This document shows positions 10,801 to 22,562 of a DNA stretch of 64,000 bases, one piece after another (within the stretch, counting starts at the first letter, position 1; the number at the start of each line of letters is the position of its first letter). The position numbers were made by a program, and so were the translations under genes. This DNA comes from Norana najaformis (lineage: Eukaryota > Annelida > Clitellata > Crassiclitellata > Hormogastridae), in contig OZ029925.1 in the NCBI GenBank assembly GCA_964023275.1, positions 11,925,184 through 11,989,183 on the forward strand, in the 5' to 3' direction. The notes under the pieces are model-generated. The model was not told the DNA's origin. It ran no database searches and worked only from the letters and a program-made list of their open reading frames with translations.

Positions 10801-13800
10801 TATTAAGACAGGCTGAGGTGAGATAGGTAACGTAAGGTGAGGTAAGTTAAGATGAGGTAAGCTTAGATAACGTTAGGTAAGATACGCTGATTGAGGTATG
10901 ACAACACAAAATAAGGTGAGGTATGATAAAATAAGATAAGATGTGGAAAGATAAGGTGAGGTGGAATACAATGACAATGAGATAAAATGAACCAGTTCTC
11001 AATTTCTAGGTATAAGCAACAAGTTGTGAGCGACAAGATGTAAGCATTGAGTTGTGATTGTGTTGTTTTATTGTGGTTGCAGCTGGAAAAGTTCTTCCGG
11101 TTGTGTGGGGACAGCATCTGGGGCGTTCGGAAGGCGTGCACGGAGTGTTTCATGCAGGTCTCACTCGTCTGTTCGGCCTCTGTTCGACACTCCCACCTCT
11201 CCAGGGCATTCATCAATCTCGTCTCCGACCAGTCCCGATGGGTGGGTGACAGTCTAACCTCAACTAACCCAATCTAACCTAACTTTACAGTGATTTACCG
11301 CTACTTGCCTAATTACATCTAATTCAATGACAGTTTAACCTTTTCTGACCTGATCTAACTTAATTTGATCTTACCTAATTAAGTCTAACCCATTTTAATC
11401 TGCGACCTAATCTATGACCTGATGTAATGTTACTTAATAGAACCCAACCTAATCAAATTAAATCAGTAGTAATCTAATCTTTCTTAGTACTCTAACCTAA
11501 TCTAATCATGTTAAATTACTCACCTAACCTTAGTACTGGGTGCTGTTCTAATTAAATCAAATTAAATAATGACCCTAACCTAATAAAATCTAGTCTGATC
11601 TAATATTAAAATAAAAGAAATACTCTAATCATATTAAATATATACTCTAACCTAATCTAATATGATTGAATTAAATATGAACTGTAATCTAATCAAATGA
11701 AATAATTATCTAATTTGTTTTGATGTAGTGAAATTAATAGATCCAATGAAAAGTTCGTATAACCTAACCAGATAAAATAAAAATCTAATCTAATCCACTT
11801 CCAGGCAGGATATGTCCTTGGCGCTATGATGTAATCTTATCAAAACGAAATCAAATAAAAAAATCTACTCCATTCTTGCAGGTTCGAATGGCTGCTTTCG
11901 AAACCCTCGGAGCCTTCATCTCAACATTTGCGGATCCAAGCACTACGGGATTGCGACTGACGGACGATGGTTCTCTCATTCTTTCTGAGCCTTCTGCCAT
12001 TCCAGAGACATTGTGGGTGGATTAAAACTGGTGGTTAGTTAGGCAAGTTTAGGAATCGTTAGGCTGGGCAAGGTGAGATTAAGCAAAATTACGCAAGGCA
12101 AGGATTGGCGAGTTAAAGTTAGGTTATGCTAGGTAAGGTACAGTTAGACGAGGCAAGGCAAGGTGAGCTAAAGTTAAGGTTAGGTATATTAAAGCAAGAT
12201 AAGGTAAAGTATGGTAACGCAATGCAAGGTAAAATAAGGTAATATGTATGAACAATAATATAGACAGAGTTGCTAATCTGAAGAAGTTGAATACAGGTGG
12301 AGGAGGTTACTTGCATTACTTACAGTAACGATATTCAGTCTAATAAGTAATAATTGTAAAGAAAGATAACTTGATGTATATAAACATTTCTCCCATTTTT
12401 TGTCATATTTTACCATGGCAAGACATAAAGTGGATTTTTAGTGGGTACAAATCATTTCACATCACTACCCTACGATATTGCCTTACCTTACCCCGCCTTA
12501 CCTTACCGTGCCTTAAAATACTTTACCTTACATTTCCATACTTTACATTGCCTTACCAAACCTTAGCATATGCTACTAGATGGTATGTTATCTCACTCTA
12601 TGTTACTTTATGCTACCACACCTTTCCTTATCCAATACAAAACCGTCATACTCTGAATTTAAACAAAGCATTCTTGTGAATATGACATCTTTTTCTGTAC
12701 ATTTTGTCTTTCTTAATATAATTACTTAAGAAGCAGTGATGACATATTTTAGGAGGAAAAACGGCGAGCTACTGCACATAGAAGATGTCACCGACATTTC
12801 CATTTTCAGGGACGCTTCATCTCTCAACGCAGTTCCACATAGCTCAACGTCGGCCATCCACAGTATGCATTTGCCACCGATCCCTACGACCAAGTCAAGG
12901 GAGCTTGATATTCTTCGAAGCCCAACCCACCTTGCGAGTGAGCTGCTTGATGGCTCGACTGGCACAACATTTGGTTTTATCGAAGGTCGTAAACTGTCAA
13001 CAACACTTTCCGACACCTTGCTTCAGGGTTTTAGCTATGCAAACGAGAATGTTCATCTTGACATCAGTGGTTTAGTAGAAACGCAGCGTCCCGAGTGGAA
13101 CAGCAAGGAAATGGGGAAGGAAATTGAAAAAGATACAGTTGCCAATGACATAGGACCAACACAAAACGACTTCATTTCCTCTGAACATCATTCAGCTGGA
13201 TTTAAAAGCAAGGAATGTCTATCAGAGAACAATGATCTCTTGTTGAAAAATCGATTCGGGGACAACGAAGCGCTAGGGGATTCAAATGACAAGGAAAAAA
13301 GTCAAGGCACTGAGGGTAAACAAGAAGCTGCAGTTCTTGGGAGCGCTGGCTCAATCAGCGTGCAACAGCTTGACTTGGCATTGGAAAACAACAATGGCAA
13401 CAATGTCGAGTCAAGCACAGAGAAAGAGGTGTCGGAGTTTGGCTCTTCAAACTTTTGGCGCCGGCTCGTTCCGGAGTTCGAGAGCGCAAGCTGCCCGGAA
13501 GTGATCAGCGATGATGTCGTCAAGCGATGCGTGGAGAGCTGCCTTGTTGTGGATGCTTCTACGAACTGTGACGATTCTTGCAGTTCAGTGAGTTCAAAGC
13601 TGCGAGATTCTGTTTCTCATCTGTGCATGGAGGCCGCAGAGATGAAATCACAGATTGAGGGCTCGAGCTGTTTGGAGTTTGGAGTAATCGAGGATGGACC
13701 AATCAAAGGTGCAGTGATTGAGAACAGCTTGCTGGAACATTCAGTAGTTGTGGATGACACTCAAACCCCAGAAAGTAAACAAGTTGAGGCAGTCGTGGAG

Positions 13801-16050
13801 AACTCATCCAGTGCAGGACAGACGGAAATTTTTGAAGGTAGAGACATCCTAGGAAATTTGGCAGTGGATTCAACCTCCAGTTTTTCCAATGTGAACAGTT
13901 TTTCGGACATAGGTAAAGATGAAACACCGATGGAATGTGATGACGTCGTCGAGAAAGATTTACAACACCTGGAAAAAGAGATCGAGAGCGAAGGCAAAGG
14001 TCGCTCTTCGATCTTGATCAATGATTCGGAAACAGAGGAGATCCCGCTGGACGACGATTCCTGCATTCCAACAGATGAAAGCGCAGTGGAGAAGACATTC
14101 CATTCTCTGTTGGAGATGTTGGATGTCTCAAGTGAAGGGGAAAACAGTCCAATGGATGGTTGGCATTTGCAGTTTTATTCACAAATTTGCATGGTGCCTC
14201 GTAAGAGAAACTTTTCAGAGGTGCTTCTGACCAGTCACATCAATCAGTTGATATATAAAGGAACCCATAACATTTTAATTTTTGGAATCAGATAGCTCCT
14301 TTGTCCTCTGCTCAATTCATCCTACTTTACTTACTTACTAAGTTCATATAGCTCCTTTATTGCTCAGTTGAATTTATTTACTGGATTTTAGCTCTTTAAC
14401 TTCTCTGTCTAATGCTCATTATATTGTAATGTAATCAGACAGAATGCACAAGGCATCGATTGATGGTCGCTTTAAGTTCAGCCATAGTCAGAAACCCTAA
14501 TTCAGTGGAGAAGCCTGACTTCTGGTTTCTCCGACTTATTTTGACCAGGCTTCTGGAAACAGATTATGACTATGAAGTGACCATCGATTGATGCTTTTTG
14601 CTGTTGAAGGGATTAGATTAGATTAGACCCAGACTTGCAGCATTGATTTTCTTTGTCGTGCTGTAGTTGGTGAGGAGAACAGCCTCGAAAGCAATGTCGA
14701 GGTAGACGAAGAAGAGGTGCGAGAGCTCGTAGCTGCGGCCAAAGACTTGCCGTGCGATGATATTGCCATCTATGAGCAGGTATGTACCGTTTTGTTTCTG
14801 TATACAATGTAAGAAGAAGAGCAATCTGTTTAGCAAACCCTGAGGGCTGCCTTTGAGTATGAAGTGGAGGCAACCAATGAATGTGGACGATAGGATTTTC
14901 CTCTTGGGGTGATGATGCTTGCAGTTAGGTGGGCGTACACTGGCCAGTCCTCTCCTTCGCCACCTGATCTTCCCACCATCAGATTTTCATAATAATAATG
15001 ATACATGGGAAGAGGGTGATTTTCCAAAGATCTGCTTTCCACGTCCTCCTAACCTAATTTTTTGTTTTGTGAGAGATCGTTTATTGGCCTTGGCCGTACT
15101 ACGGGGCTCTATAAATCATCATTATTGTTATTGTTATTACTTCGGATAAAAATTGTAATTAAATACCCTGTTTTATGCCGTGCTGTTACCTTATGCCTTT
15201 GTGTCACTTTTGGTTTTTGCCATACCTTATACCTGTAAGATTGTGCCTTTTTGCCTTACCTGTACCTGAGCCGTGTTTGCTTGCAGAGTGTTGTGCCTCG
15301 TGATCTCCTTGAGCAATACCTCAGTATGATGGATCCTTCCTGTGCTCAGAAGGTTGACGGTGAAATCACACGACACTGTGCCTACAGCCTCCCAGCCGTT
15401 GCCTACACTCTGGGCCGAAAAAACTGGCCCTCCCTCAAGAACCTGTACATGACTCTTGCTGCCGACGTGCAGGTTAGCTGATCTTATCGCATATGGAAAC
15501 TTTCATAGTGCTGTTATCATAACCCGTAAGCATCAATTGATGCCTGATGCCAGTAGCTTAAGTATTCTTCCAGTGTAAGTAAAGCCACATTCTGAAATCA
15601 GTTGTTTGGACAGCTGGTTGGTTGAGATGCACGAGGTTCCCCATATATATTTCTTCAGCTTGGATATTCTTCCACTGTATGTAAATATTCATGATGCTTC
15701 ATCCTGTAATGAAATAAGGAATGTTTATATGCATAGGAAGAATAATGAGTTCATAGTTGTAATAATTTTTGCATAGGAAAGATGATTACTAGTTGTTATT
15801 GGTAATAGCTTGAATGCTAATGCACATTGGATGAATGTCCAAGCTGAATGATTACATGTATTTATATTTCTTCTTTCTGTGCATGTCAATATTCATTTTG
15901 CTCATCCATGTGTCGTGAATATTCATTGTGCTCTACCACCTGTGGACATTTATTTATTCCTCCAAGGGATGTTAATATCCTTTTGCTGTGTCTCTCAAAC
16001 ATTTGGCACCTTTGTGAGGTTGGTAAAAGAAACTATAAATAGCCTGATAC

Positions 16051-16081
<31 letters not shown>

Positions 16082-19000
16082 CACACACACACAAATGCAA
16101 AATCTAAAACTATTTGATTGCTTTGATCCTGCCAGTGGAAGGTACGGCGTACCCTGGCATTTTCGATCCACGAGCTGGCGATGATCGTAGGTGAGGAAAT
16201 CACGAGCCGTGATCTTGTTCCAGTGTTTGATGGCTTCCTGAACGACCTCGATGAAGTCAGAATCGGAGTCCTGAAACACCTGGCCGACTTCCTGAAGGTG
16301 AAATTGAAACTTCTTCCTTGCTCCATGTGGAAATTACTGTAATACTCTAGTCTGATGACTTCTGTAGCACCATTATTGTAATGTTGTTGTAAAGACATCA
16401 ATGGATAGTCACTTCAACTGACATCGTGGTCAAGATCGTAATCTTTTGGACAAATCCAATGAATTAACCTTAAAGGAAAGACTTTTTGTGCTGACTTGTT
16501 TTTTTAAGCTGGTCTTATCTAGTCTGAGCTCATCTGGTCTTGTCAGAGCTGGTTTCGTCTGGTCTGAGAGGCTGTTATCTCGTCAGAAACCTGATCACTA
16601 CCAACTCAAACCCAATGCAATCCAACCCAATCGAGCCCAACCTAATCTAACTCATCTCAGCTGAACCCAATCTAATCAATATCCAACTAATCTGACTCAA
16701 CCCAGTCTAGTCAAATCCAGCCTATTCTAACTAACTTGATCTAACCCTGTCCAGTCTAACAATTTAATCTAATCCATGCGGATTTGACCCTCCTCAGTGA
16801 AAACCTCATTTTCGTGTAATGGTCTGTTTTAATGACACAAATCTTATTTGACAGTTGCTGTCCGTCGAAGCAAGACGCAACTATCTGATGAAAATCACCG
16901 ACCTTCTTAAAACAGACAACAGTCGGAACTGGAGGTTTCGTGAAGAGCTGGCAAGGTAGGCAGGCAAATCCTGATATTATCTGGGAACTTTAATAGCGCC
17001 ATTTTTATGCTACGCTTAAAGCTAAGCTGGGAATGTCGATAACCTTTGAGAGATTCTTTAAATGCTCTTTACAAATATACTCACAGAAACCAAACTTGCA
17101 CTCTAGTCAGTTTAGATTGTGCAGATACAAGGCTCTGATGTGATCTAGGAACTTCTATTTACTTTTACTTCACTTTTTATATTGCATCTGTAATCTGTGC
17201 TGGAAAGGTAAATAATATGTTTAATAGTAGCGTGCTGCCTGTATTTTGGGTATTAAAGGCAGCTCTATCTGCTTCTGGATCTCTTTACGGCCACCGATGT
17301 TTATGAACATATCCGACCAATCGCTCTTCGCCTTTCAGAAGACCGAGTCGCTCTGGTCAGGCTTGCTGCACTTCGAGTGGTAAGTACCACTTCCACACAC
17401 CTATCCTCTGATGAATATTCATTTTTAGATGTGCTACATCTGTATATTAATGAATTGATAGGTTGTAAGCTGTAGCATGCATAAGCTTCCTTTGGCTTAT
17501 GAATATTCATTTTAAATCTGAATATTAGTAAGTTGATAGGAGCGTGAACATTTGAATCATTTGAAATCTGAACATTAATACCATAAGTTGATAGTTTTGT
17601 GAGCTATAGTGTGCTTGAGCGTTGTGTGGCTTTTTAATATTCATTTTGTAAAGATCTGTGTACGAACTTTGGAAATTGTTTGGCAGATGCTACAGATTGC
17701 TGAAATTTGCTTTCCTGATTTTTCCAGTTGAGTCGGATCATGAAGCGACTGGCAGAGGTGGAAGAATCGGGTGGAGAGGGACGAAAGATGTGGCTAAGTT
17801 ACCTGGCCGAAATCAACGAACAGTTTGCCCAGAGTAGCTCCTGTACCAAACGCCAAATGTAAGAAACTGAGCTGTACCATAACTACTTAGTATTATTATG
17901 CCAGGTGTGATGTATTATTTCAGAAATGATTGATTGTGATTTTAAAATTCCTACAGCTTACGAGTGACTGATTCGGAATGGTTAAACTTTGTCCGATTAT
18001 AATTTTTTTACCCGAGGTACGAGTGACCCTTCAAGATAAGAAAATCAGGCACAGCATGTTTTTCTTCATTGATATCACATTTGGCTGGAGAAGGTGCAGA
18101 GAAAGCAAGTGCTTTGAAACGCTACATAGCCATAGATTGATAAAGTTGATAGAGAAATGTAGTTTCCAAGATTCTCCTGTTATCTTGGCAAGGTAACGTC
18201 CAAGGGTGTTGACTAAGGCGGGCCTTATTATTATTATTGGTTTTATTATTGTTATTATTATTATTAATATTACTGTTGCTATTTATATTACATTTTTCAC
18301 AAACCTGCAGAACTGTACCTTTCATTACCTTACCTTACCTTCTGTAACTTACCTTGATTGCGTTAATTAACCCTGTCCAGGTATGTCCATATGTGTAACT
18401 ATATCCTGCAAGACCAATCGACGACTGAGGAATCCTTTGCTGAGGAATTCCTGCCGATCCTAATCTTGTTACATCGTGACGCCATTCCAAACGTTCGACT
18501 AACGCTAGCCCGTACTTTTTCTCAGCACATCATGCATTCAGGTAAATTGCATGATTTTGAATCTTTTATCTGAAGGCTTTGTTAAGCAATAAATGCAATT
18601 AATTGAACAGTCAATAATTCAACAGTTAACTCATGCCCGAGGCATCATTCATCGCAAAACTGCATTTCAAAATCCATTTCCTGTCTAATTTCTAGGAAGT
18701 TTTTGTAATCATTTTACTGTGAGTTTTTTCTGGTAGTGTTTTTTGTTGTAATTTTCAGAATTTTTTACAAGTTCACGCAATCCACATTACACTGAGTTAA
18801 TGCAGACTGTGGCTGCTCTGCAGGATGATCGAGATCGAGACGTTAGGTTCCTCATCGATCAAAAACCGATCGAAGTTTCGTCTTCTGCAGTTGACGTAGG
18901 TCTTTTGCTTGTGCTTGTGCCTCTTGCTGTTTCTACTTTATTATCATTGTCTTTTTGTGTGTATCTATTTATCTGTTCTTCTGTCTGTGTCTCCTGCTCC

Positions 19001-19492
19001 TTCTGCCTCACTTTCTTTTTAGGTTTTTTCTGTGTATGTACCTGTCTGTCTATCTGTCTGTCCGTCAGTATCTAGTTTGTGTTCTTGTGTCATGTAGTGT
19101 AAACGGCCATTTATATAGTGTAAATTCTGGGAAAGTCCTTGCCATTCTGTTCAGTTTGTATGTGTTTTGATGCTCTGTCTCTCTGCCTACTCTGTGTGTG
19201 TGTGTGTTCTGTCCGTCCCACATTCTGTGCGCATGTTCTTACCTTGTGTGTCTGTCTGCTCTGTCTGATTGTCTTTTCTGTCTGCTTACTGTGCATTTAT
19301 CCATTTGTCTGTCTGTCTACACTTGGTATGTCTCCCTGACTACTTTGTCTGTCTGTGTAGTCTGTCTGTGTATTCTCTCAGTCACTCAGTAGTTACTACT
19401 GCCAGTCAGTATTCAGTTTGTGAGTCAGGGTACCACAATCATCGGAAAAAAATCTTAGTTGAAATAATTTCCCTTTGCAGGTCATGTCATAA
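4818..19492 (+). CDS. PPP4R1: Protein phosphatase 4 regulatory subunit 1 (PP4R1), HEAT-repeat scaffold
   Basis: PP4R1 binds the PP4 catalytic subunit and directs it to substrates; in mammals it dampens NF-kB signalling. Coding exons: 4818-4836, 6503-6617, 7679-7782, 8397-8557, 8873-8933, 9275-9360, 9949-10053, 10647-10712, 11083-11241, 11882-12012, 12753-14200, 14667-14779, 15287-15472, 16136-16297, 16855-16955, 17259-17379, 17728-17858, 18381-18541, 18759-18895, 19481-19492. All joins keep frame: 1192 codons plus stop, versus 950 in human. The N-terminal HEAT block (about 40-335) has 'NNQVRKTSQTALVDL', 'SIWGVRKACTECFM' and 'FINLVSDQSRWVR'. The C-terminal block (about 856-1192) has 'DEITRHCAYSLPAVA'-like (here GEITRHCAYSLP), 'DLDEVRIGVLKHLADFLK' and 'DNSRNWRFREELA', all strongly human-like. 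Between them exon 11 encodes about 480 acidic, Ser-rich residues. Weakest calls are the exon 11 acceptor and the 12-nt last coding exon (ending Val-Met-Ser). Confidence 0.93.
4837..6502 (+). other. PPP4R1 intron 1
   Basis: No exon or transposon with recognisable coding sequence is visible in this 1.67 kb intron. Near the 3' half a purine-rich 'gacagacagatagata' stretch with a G9 run (about 6060-6170) and then 'accttacttcaccatgccttac' pentamer-like sequence (6190-6340) occur. Confidence 0.6.
6735..6840 (-). mobile_element. tRNA-like SINE head in PPP4R1 intron 2
   Basis: On the minus strand the segment reads like a degenerate tRNA: 'atggcacagtagtctatgcg' resembling an A box region and 'cgactgcgagtttgtgg' in place of the B box. 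Similar heads occur at about 45117-45175 (minus) and 62716-62890 (plus). It is too degenerate to be a functional tRNA. Confidence 0.35.
7790..8030 (-). mobile_element. LINE 3' end (CR1/L2-like) in PPP4R1 intron 3
   Basis: The minus strand encodes 'AFSTVGPSLWNTLPPDIRSL' followed by 'FSARLKTLLFRDR' and a stop. This is the usual C-terminus of CR1/L2-type LINE polymerases. It is followed by the 3' tail 'gcgcctttgtgagttacttaaaagacgctttacaaattt' (split here) and a (CATA)n end. It begins only about 10 bp after the exon 3 donor, antisense to PPP4R1. Confidence 0.8.
8105..8290. repeat. Minisatellite, about 19-bp 'gggtacttttctgagat' unit
   Basis: Eight or more degenerate copies of 'tgggtactgttctgagat' follow each other in PPP4R1 intron 3, next to the LINE 3' end. 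Confidence 0.8.
8585..8760. repeat. Degenerate 'tctaatct' array in PPP4R1 intron 4
   Basis: About 175 bp of 'atctaatcttatctggtctaat' variants that start 25 bp after the exon 4 donor. Related arrays fill other introns (11260-11870, 16600-16780, 37560-38280). Confidence 0.75.
9640..9925. repeat. Degenerate 'taccttacctt' array in PPP4R1 intron 6
   Basis: Pentamer-based array of ACCTT/GCCTT units leading up to the exon 7 acceptor, with an inverted patch 'aaggtaagattaggtaatg' near 9810. It makes the 3' part of the intron pyrimidine-rich. Confidence 0.75.
10115..10290 (+). mobile_element. LINE 3' tail in PPP4R1 intron 7
   Basis: Contains 'ccggtttccctgg', 'gattttgaccggg', 'gaccatcgatt' and 'acggtgctatag', matching the LINE tail family defined at 62560-62715, and ends in (ATT)n. 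It carries only the 3' terminal part. Confidence 0.65.
10745..10975. repeat. 'ggtaaggtaa' array in PPP4R1 intron 8
   Basis: A degenerate array of GGTAA/GGTGA pentamers begins about 35 bp after the exon 8 donor. In sense orientation each unit resembles a 5' splice site (AG|GTAAGG). Confidence 0.8.
11260..11870. repeat. 'ctaacctaatcta' array filling PPP4R1 intron 9
   Basis: Nearly the whole intron between exons 9 and 10 consists of degenerate TAACC/TAATC units. It looks telomere-like at first sight, but no run of perfect TTAGGG is present and the unit drifts between TAATC, TAACC and AAATC. Confidence 0.8.
12030..12250. repeat. 'ggcaaggtgaggtaa' array in PPP4R1 intron 10
   Basis: Degenerate GGTAA/GGCAA pentamer array directly after the exon 10 donor. 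A reverse-sense 'taccttaccccgccttacc' array follows at 12470-12640, so this 740-bp intron is mostly pentamer repeat in two orientations. Confidence 0.75.
14440..14640. mobile_element. Inverted pair of LINE tails in PPP4R1 intron 11
   Basis: The left half is a minus-sense tail ('gcacaaggcatcgattgatgg' split, 'cagtggagaagcc'). The right half is a plus-sense tail ('acttctggtttctccgac', 'gtgaccatcgattgatgc', then 'gattagattagatta'). Together they form an imperfect inverted repeat of about 95-bp arms. Confidence 0.7.
14925..15085. repeat. Dispersed repeat 'ggccagtcctctccttcgcc'
   Basis: This non-coding segment contains 'tggccagtcctctccttcg', 'gatcttcccacc' and, 20 bp on, 'gattttccaaagatctgctt'. 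The first part recurs at 37150-37215 and 42050-42115, the second at 48838-48880, so at least one dispersed SINE-like family is present. It lies in PPP4R1 intron 12. Confidence 0.6.
16049..16093. repeat. (ATAC)n/(AC)n microsatellite
   Basis: About nine TACA tetramers followed by (AC)n, in the 3' part of PPP4R1 intron 13. Confidence 0.9.
16345..16450 (-). mobile_element. LINE 3' tail in PPP4R1 intron 14
   Basis: 'gatgacttctgtagcacca', 'gacatcaatggatagtcac' and 'gtaatcttttgga' follow the order of the minus-sense LINE tail seen at 34917-35030. It is short and diverged. Confidence 0.6.
16590..16785. repeat. 'caacccaatctaa' array in PPP4R1 intron 14
   Basis: Degenerate AACCCAATC/TAATC pentamer-decamer repeats upstream of the exon 15 acceptor. 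Confidence 0.7.
18940..19400. repeat. 'ctgtctgtctgtct' region in PPP4R1 intron 19
   Basis: Imperfect CTGT/CTCT pyrimidine-rich sequence dominates the last PPP4R1 intron. Long frames here are Cys/Leu/Ser-rich artefacts of the repeat. Confidence 0.75.
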
Positions 19493-19928
19493 GTTCAACG
19501 TTTTTCGAGCCTCTGCACTGCCACTGCGCTCATCCACAATTCCGAAGGCAGCTTCGTATGAAAAAATCAAACTAGACTGTACGGCCTGCAGTTGACGTTT
19601 AAATTAATGAGGGAAGTTCTGAGCTGGCCCCTGTCAAAGTATATTCGAACATATACTTTGTATTTTTTTACTGACCATTAGGATAGTGTTTCGAGTTTCG
19701 AACGATTCTTTTTGCACACCCATAGTATTTAAAATCTGAGGTCTTAATAATGTTTCCGAACGTGATGTTTTGTCTTTCTGTATGCATTTTTTGTAACTGC
19801 ACTTGTCTGGCGCATTTTGGAAGCACTGTGCACGTTGATGCACACGATTTGTGGGTGTCAGTCAGTCAGTTGGAAATGTGGATTATTACACAATTAGTTA
19901 ACAAATAATTTCTTATTGCAGTAATAAA
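19493..19928 (+). other. Probable PPP4R1 3' UTR
   Basis: Sequence after the TAA at 19490-19492. The first clear AATAAA is at 19923-19928, which would give a 3' UTR of about 0.45 kb; further AATAAA sites occur near 20034 and 20083. The true cleavage site cannot be told from sequence. Confidence 0.35.
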
Positions 19929-20245
19929 CAAATAATGCAGTTTTATAATATTGCATTAGAGTATTTATGCTTTGCAGAATCACTTGGTGTGCGAGTATGT
20001 GGGAGTAAGAAAGGTGTACCTAATTAATATAATTAATAAATAACTATAGGTGTTTTTTGAAGTACAGTGCGTAATTAATAAATAATACGTTTTTTTATGA
20101 TTGCAATAGAGTATTTGTTTAGCTGTGTTTATGGGAGCATTGCAGAATCTCTCAGTATGTGGGTATCGGTCAGTTGGTAAGATGTAAAAATGCAAAGTAA
20201 ATAAATACTGCAGGTGTTTTTGTAATATTGCAATTTAGTGTGTAT
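19855..20245. repeat. Degenerate tandem repeat, unit about 120-150 bp
   Basis: Three diverged copies of a block containing 'aataatgcagttttataat...ttgcattagagtattta' start near 19930, 20080 and 20201. The spacer part 'gtcagttggtaagatgt' / 'gtcagttggaaatgtgg' is also shared. It is non-coding. Confidence 0.6.
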
Positions 20246-22560
20246 TTAGCTCTACCTGGGGAGCACCTGGCGCTCAGTCAGCCTTCCATGCATTTGGGTC
20301 ATTAAAATAAGTACCAGTGCAAGCATGGAGTGTAAACATAACATGTGTATTGCACTCAATGGTTTGGTGTTGACATTACGATGGTCGCCAGAGTGAAGTT
20401 AACAGGAACTGCTATAGATAAAAGCAAAATGGTATCTGATTTCCCTGTAATTATTCTGTCAGAATTATCCACAGTTCAGAATTATGCTATAAGAACAGAC
20501 CAATCTGAAGAAACAAATTTTTGGCATTTTCCTCAAAATAGCCAAACTATTGAACTCTAGAAACTGAAGCACACAAATCAACTAATTACCCATGATATAA
20601 ATTCTTTAACACAGTTTGCAATTAAATTGCCTACATACTAAAAAATTGCTACCACAATGAAACGGATGGTAAGGCAAGCAATTGCACCAGTTTGTGGCAA
20701 TGATTAAGCACAGCATCAAGGCTATTATATAGGCGCTAAATAAATAACGTTAAATTACATAACCACCATGGTGTTGGTGCAGCTTTCCAATTTGTCTGTG
20801 CTTCTGTCCGTCATGGTTTTTAAGACGGCAAGTGTATTGTCAAATAGGAAAGAGAGTTCTACAAGAATCTGGCACAATTTTGAATTGATTTTAGCAAAAT
20901 CTGATTACTCTAGGATGCGTCAGATTACCATAGAAACGGGGATAAAGAAAGTCAGGTAATTCTCTATTATGGTCAAAGATTTTAAGAAGTCATTTGAAAT
21001 TTCTGCTGTGGTTAAATCAAATGGCACGATCTCAATCAAACGGACATGAAATGGTTGATAATTAATATGCAGTAATTTATTGTTAACATTAATACGTGGT
21101 CGGTTTTATGCAACTGTTTACTAACTGCTACAGTCAACAAAAGATAACGAATAATTAACAAAGAATGCCGTAGAATAAAACGAATGTTAACTGCAGCAAT
21201 ACCCGTACCAACGCACAGAGAAAAGTATTGAGCACACGGGACAGGACGGCATGGAGAGGGCTGATATCCGAGGACTCTGGTCTCCGACCTTCAGAAATGA
21301 GGATGGACATATACGGAATTAAGCAAGTATGTGTAATATACCCCAAGCCCTCCGTTTTATTACCAGTCTAGGCATGTAAGAAATTGGAAGGTAAGGTAAG
21401 GTAATTGATCATTTATGTCGTGCGCAGAGGCACAGTCCAGGGGTTTAACTGGTTCAAATTTCCTTAAATACAGTTTATAATAGACAAATCGATATAGCAT
21501 ACATGGGGGAAATGTTCAAAGGTTTAAACCCTGTAACCCCCTTAAATCTGGCATATAATCAGAATACTTTAGAGAGTTTACCTGCTAAACCCCTTAAATA
21601 GTATTAATTGGATACTTACTTTGTGGTAATTGATTATTTCATCTCCAAAGCAAGGGTACCTGGGAAAAGATGTATTTGTTTGCAAAATAAAATAAGAGTC
21701 CCTCAAAGCTGGTTATAGTGAATTCCAAAGATGTGGGCAAGCCTGTGAAAGCACAGACGGCAAATAACCAGAACATTTTTGTAAAGGGCTTGACCATGTA
21801 AACCAGCATATACCCACCTAATGGGAAAGAGGGGCTTGAATATTAGTAATAGCATCTAAAACCCATAAGTACCTTACAACAGAACCACTATAGCATGAAG
21901 TCTTGAGTAAAACAGTCAGGCACAAGGATTCCAGATTTAATTCAGCTTTCAAAAGATGCCTGCAAGGCAACATTATAACCATTCTGCTGCCAACACTTAA
22001 ACGCAACTGCCTTTCAAAGCACCAGGACAGGTGGATACCAGCGAAGACTGGTCGTTCCTGAACAATGCTTTATAAAATTTTTATCACTTCTGCAGGATCC
22101 TTTCTGCCTTGGGTAAATAATAAAAGAAACAGTAAATAATGTTGCCACTCCAGACATCTCTGTTCATTCCAGAATGAACATTTTGGGGATCCAGATGGAT
22201 CATTTATGCCTGTGGAATAGTAGTAACAGTAGTACGTAGTAGTAGCAATCGTAGTAGTAGCAGTAGTAGTAATATTACGAGAGATTTCAAAACAAAAACA
22301 ATATGAAAACTCATGTCTTCAGTTAGCATTGTCACACTGTTTTTCAAATTTACACCTTTGTTTGCAAAAGTTTCAAGAACATTTGTACACCTTTCATCGT
22401 TTGCTCACAAAAACATCCTAAAACAGTTTTGAACCTAGCCTAAACGTCAGAAACAATTTATACTTTTATGTTTAAATTTGCATTCATGGTCTGAACTAAA
22501 TTAACGATCTGATCACTCCTGACTGGCAAACTGAAAGTTGCATCTTTGAATAAAAAATAA
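20246..22560. other. Convergent intergenic spacer, no gene seen
   Basis: I could not recognise an exon, RNA gene or transposon protein between the PPP4R1 3' end and the CCAAT-rich block. A (GTA)n-like trinucleotide run lies at 22219-22275. Confidence 0.5.
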
Positions 22561-22562
22561 AA

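Noticed and set aside
11260-11870. Interstitial telomere-like (TAACC)n array
   Set aside because: Units drift among TAATC, TAACC and AAATC with no perfect TTAGGG run; better described as the degenerate intronic pentamer family.
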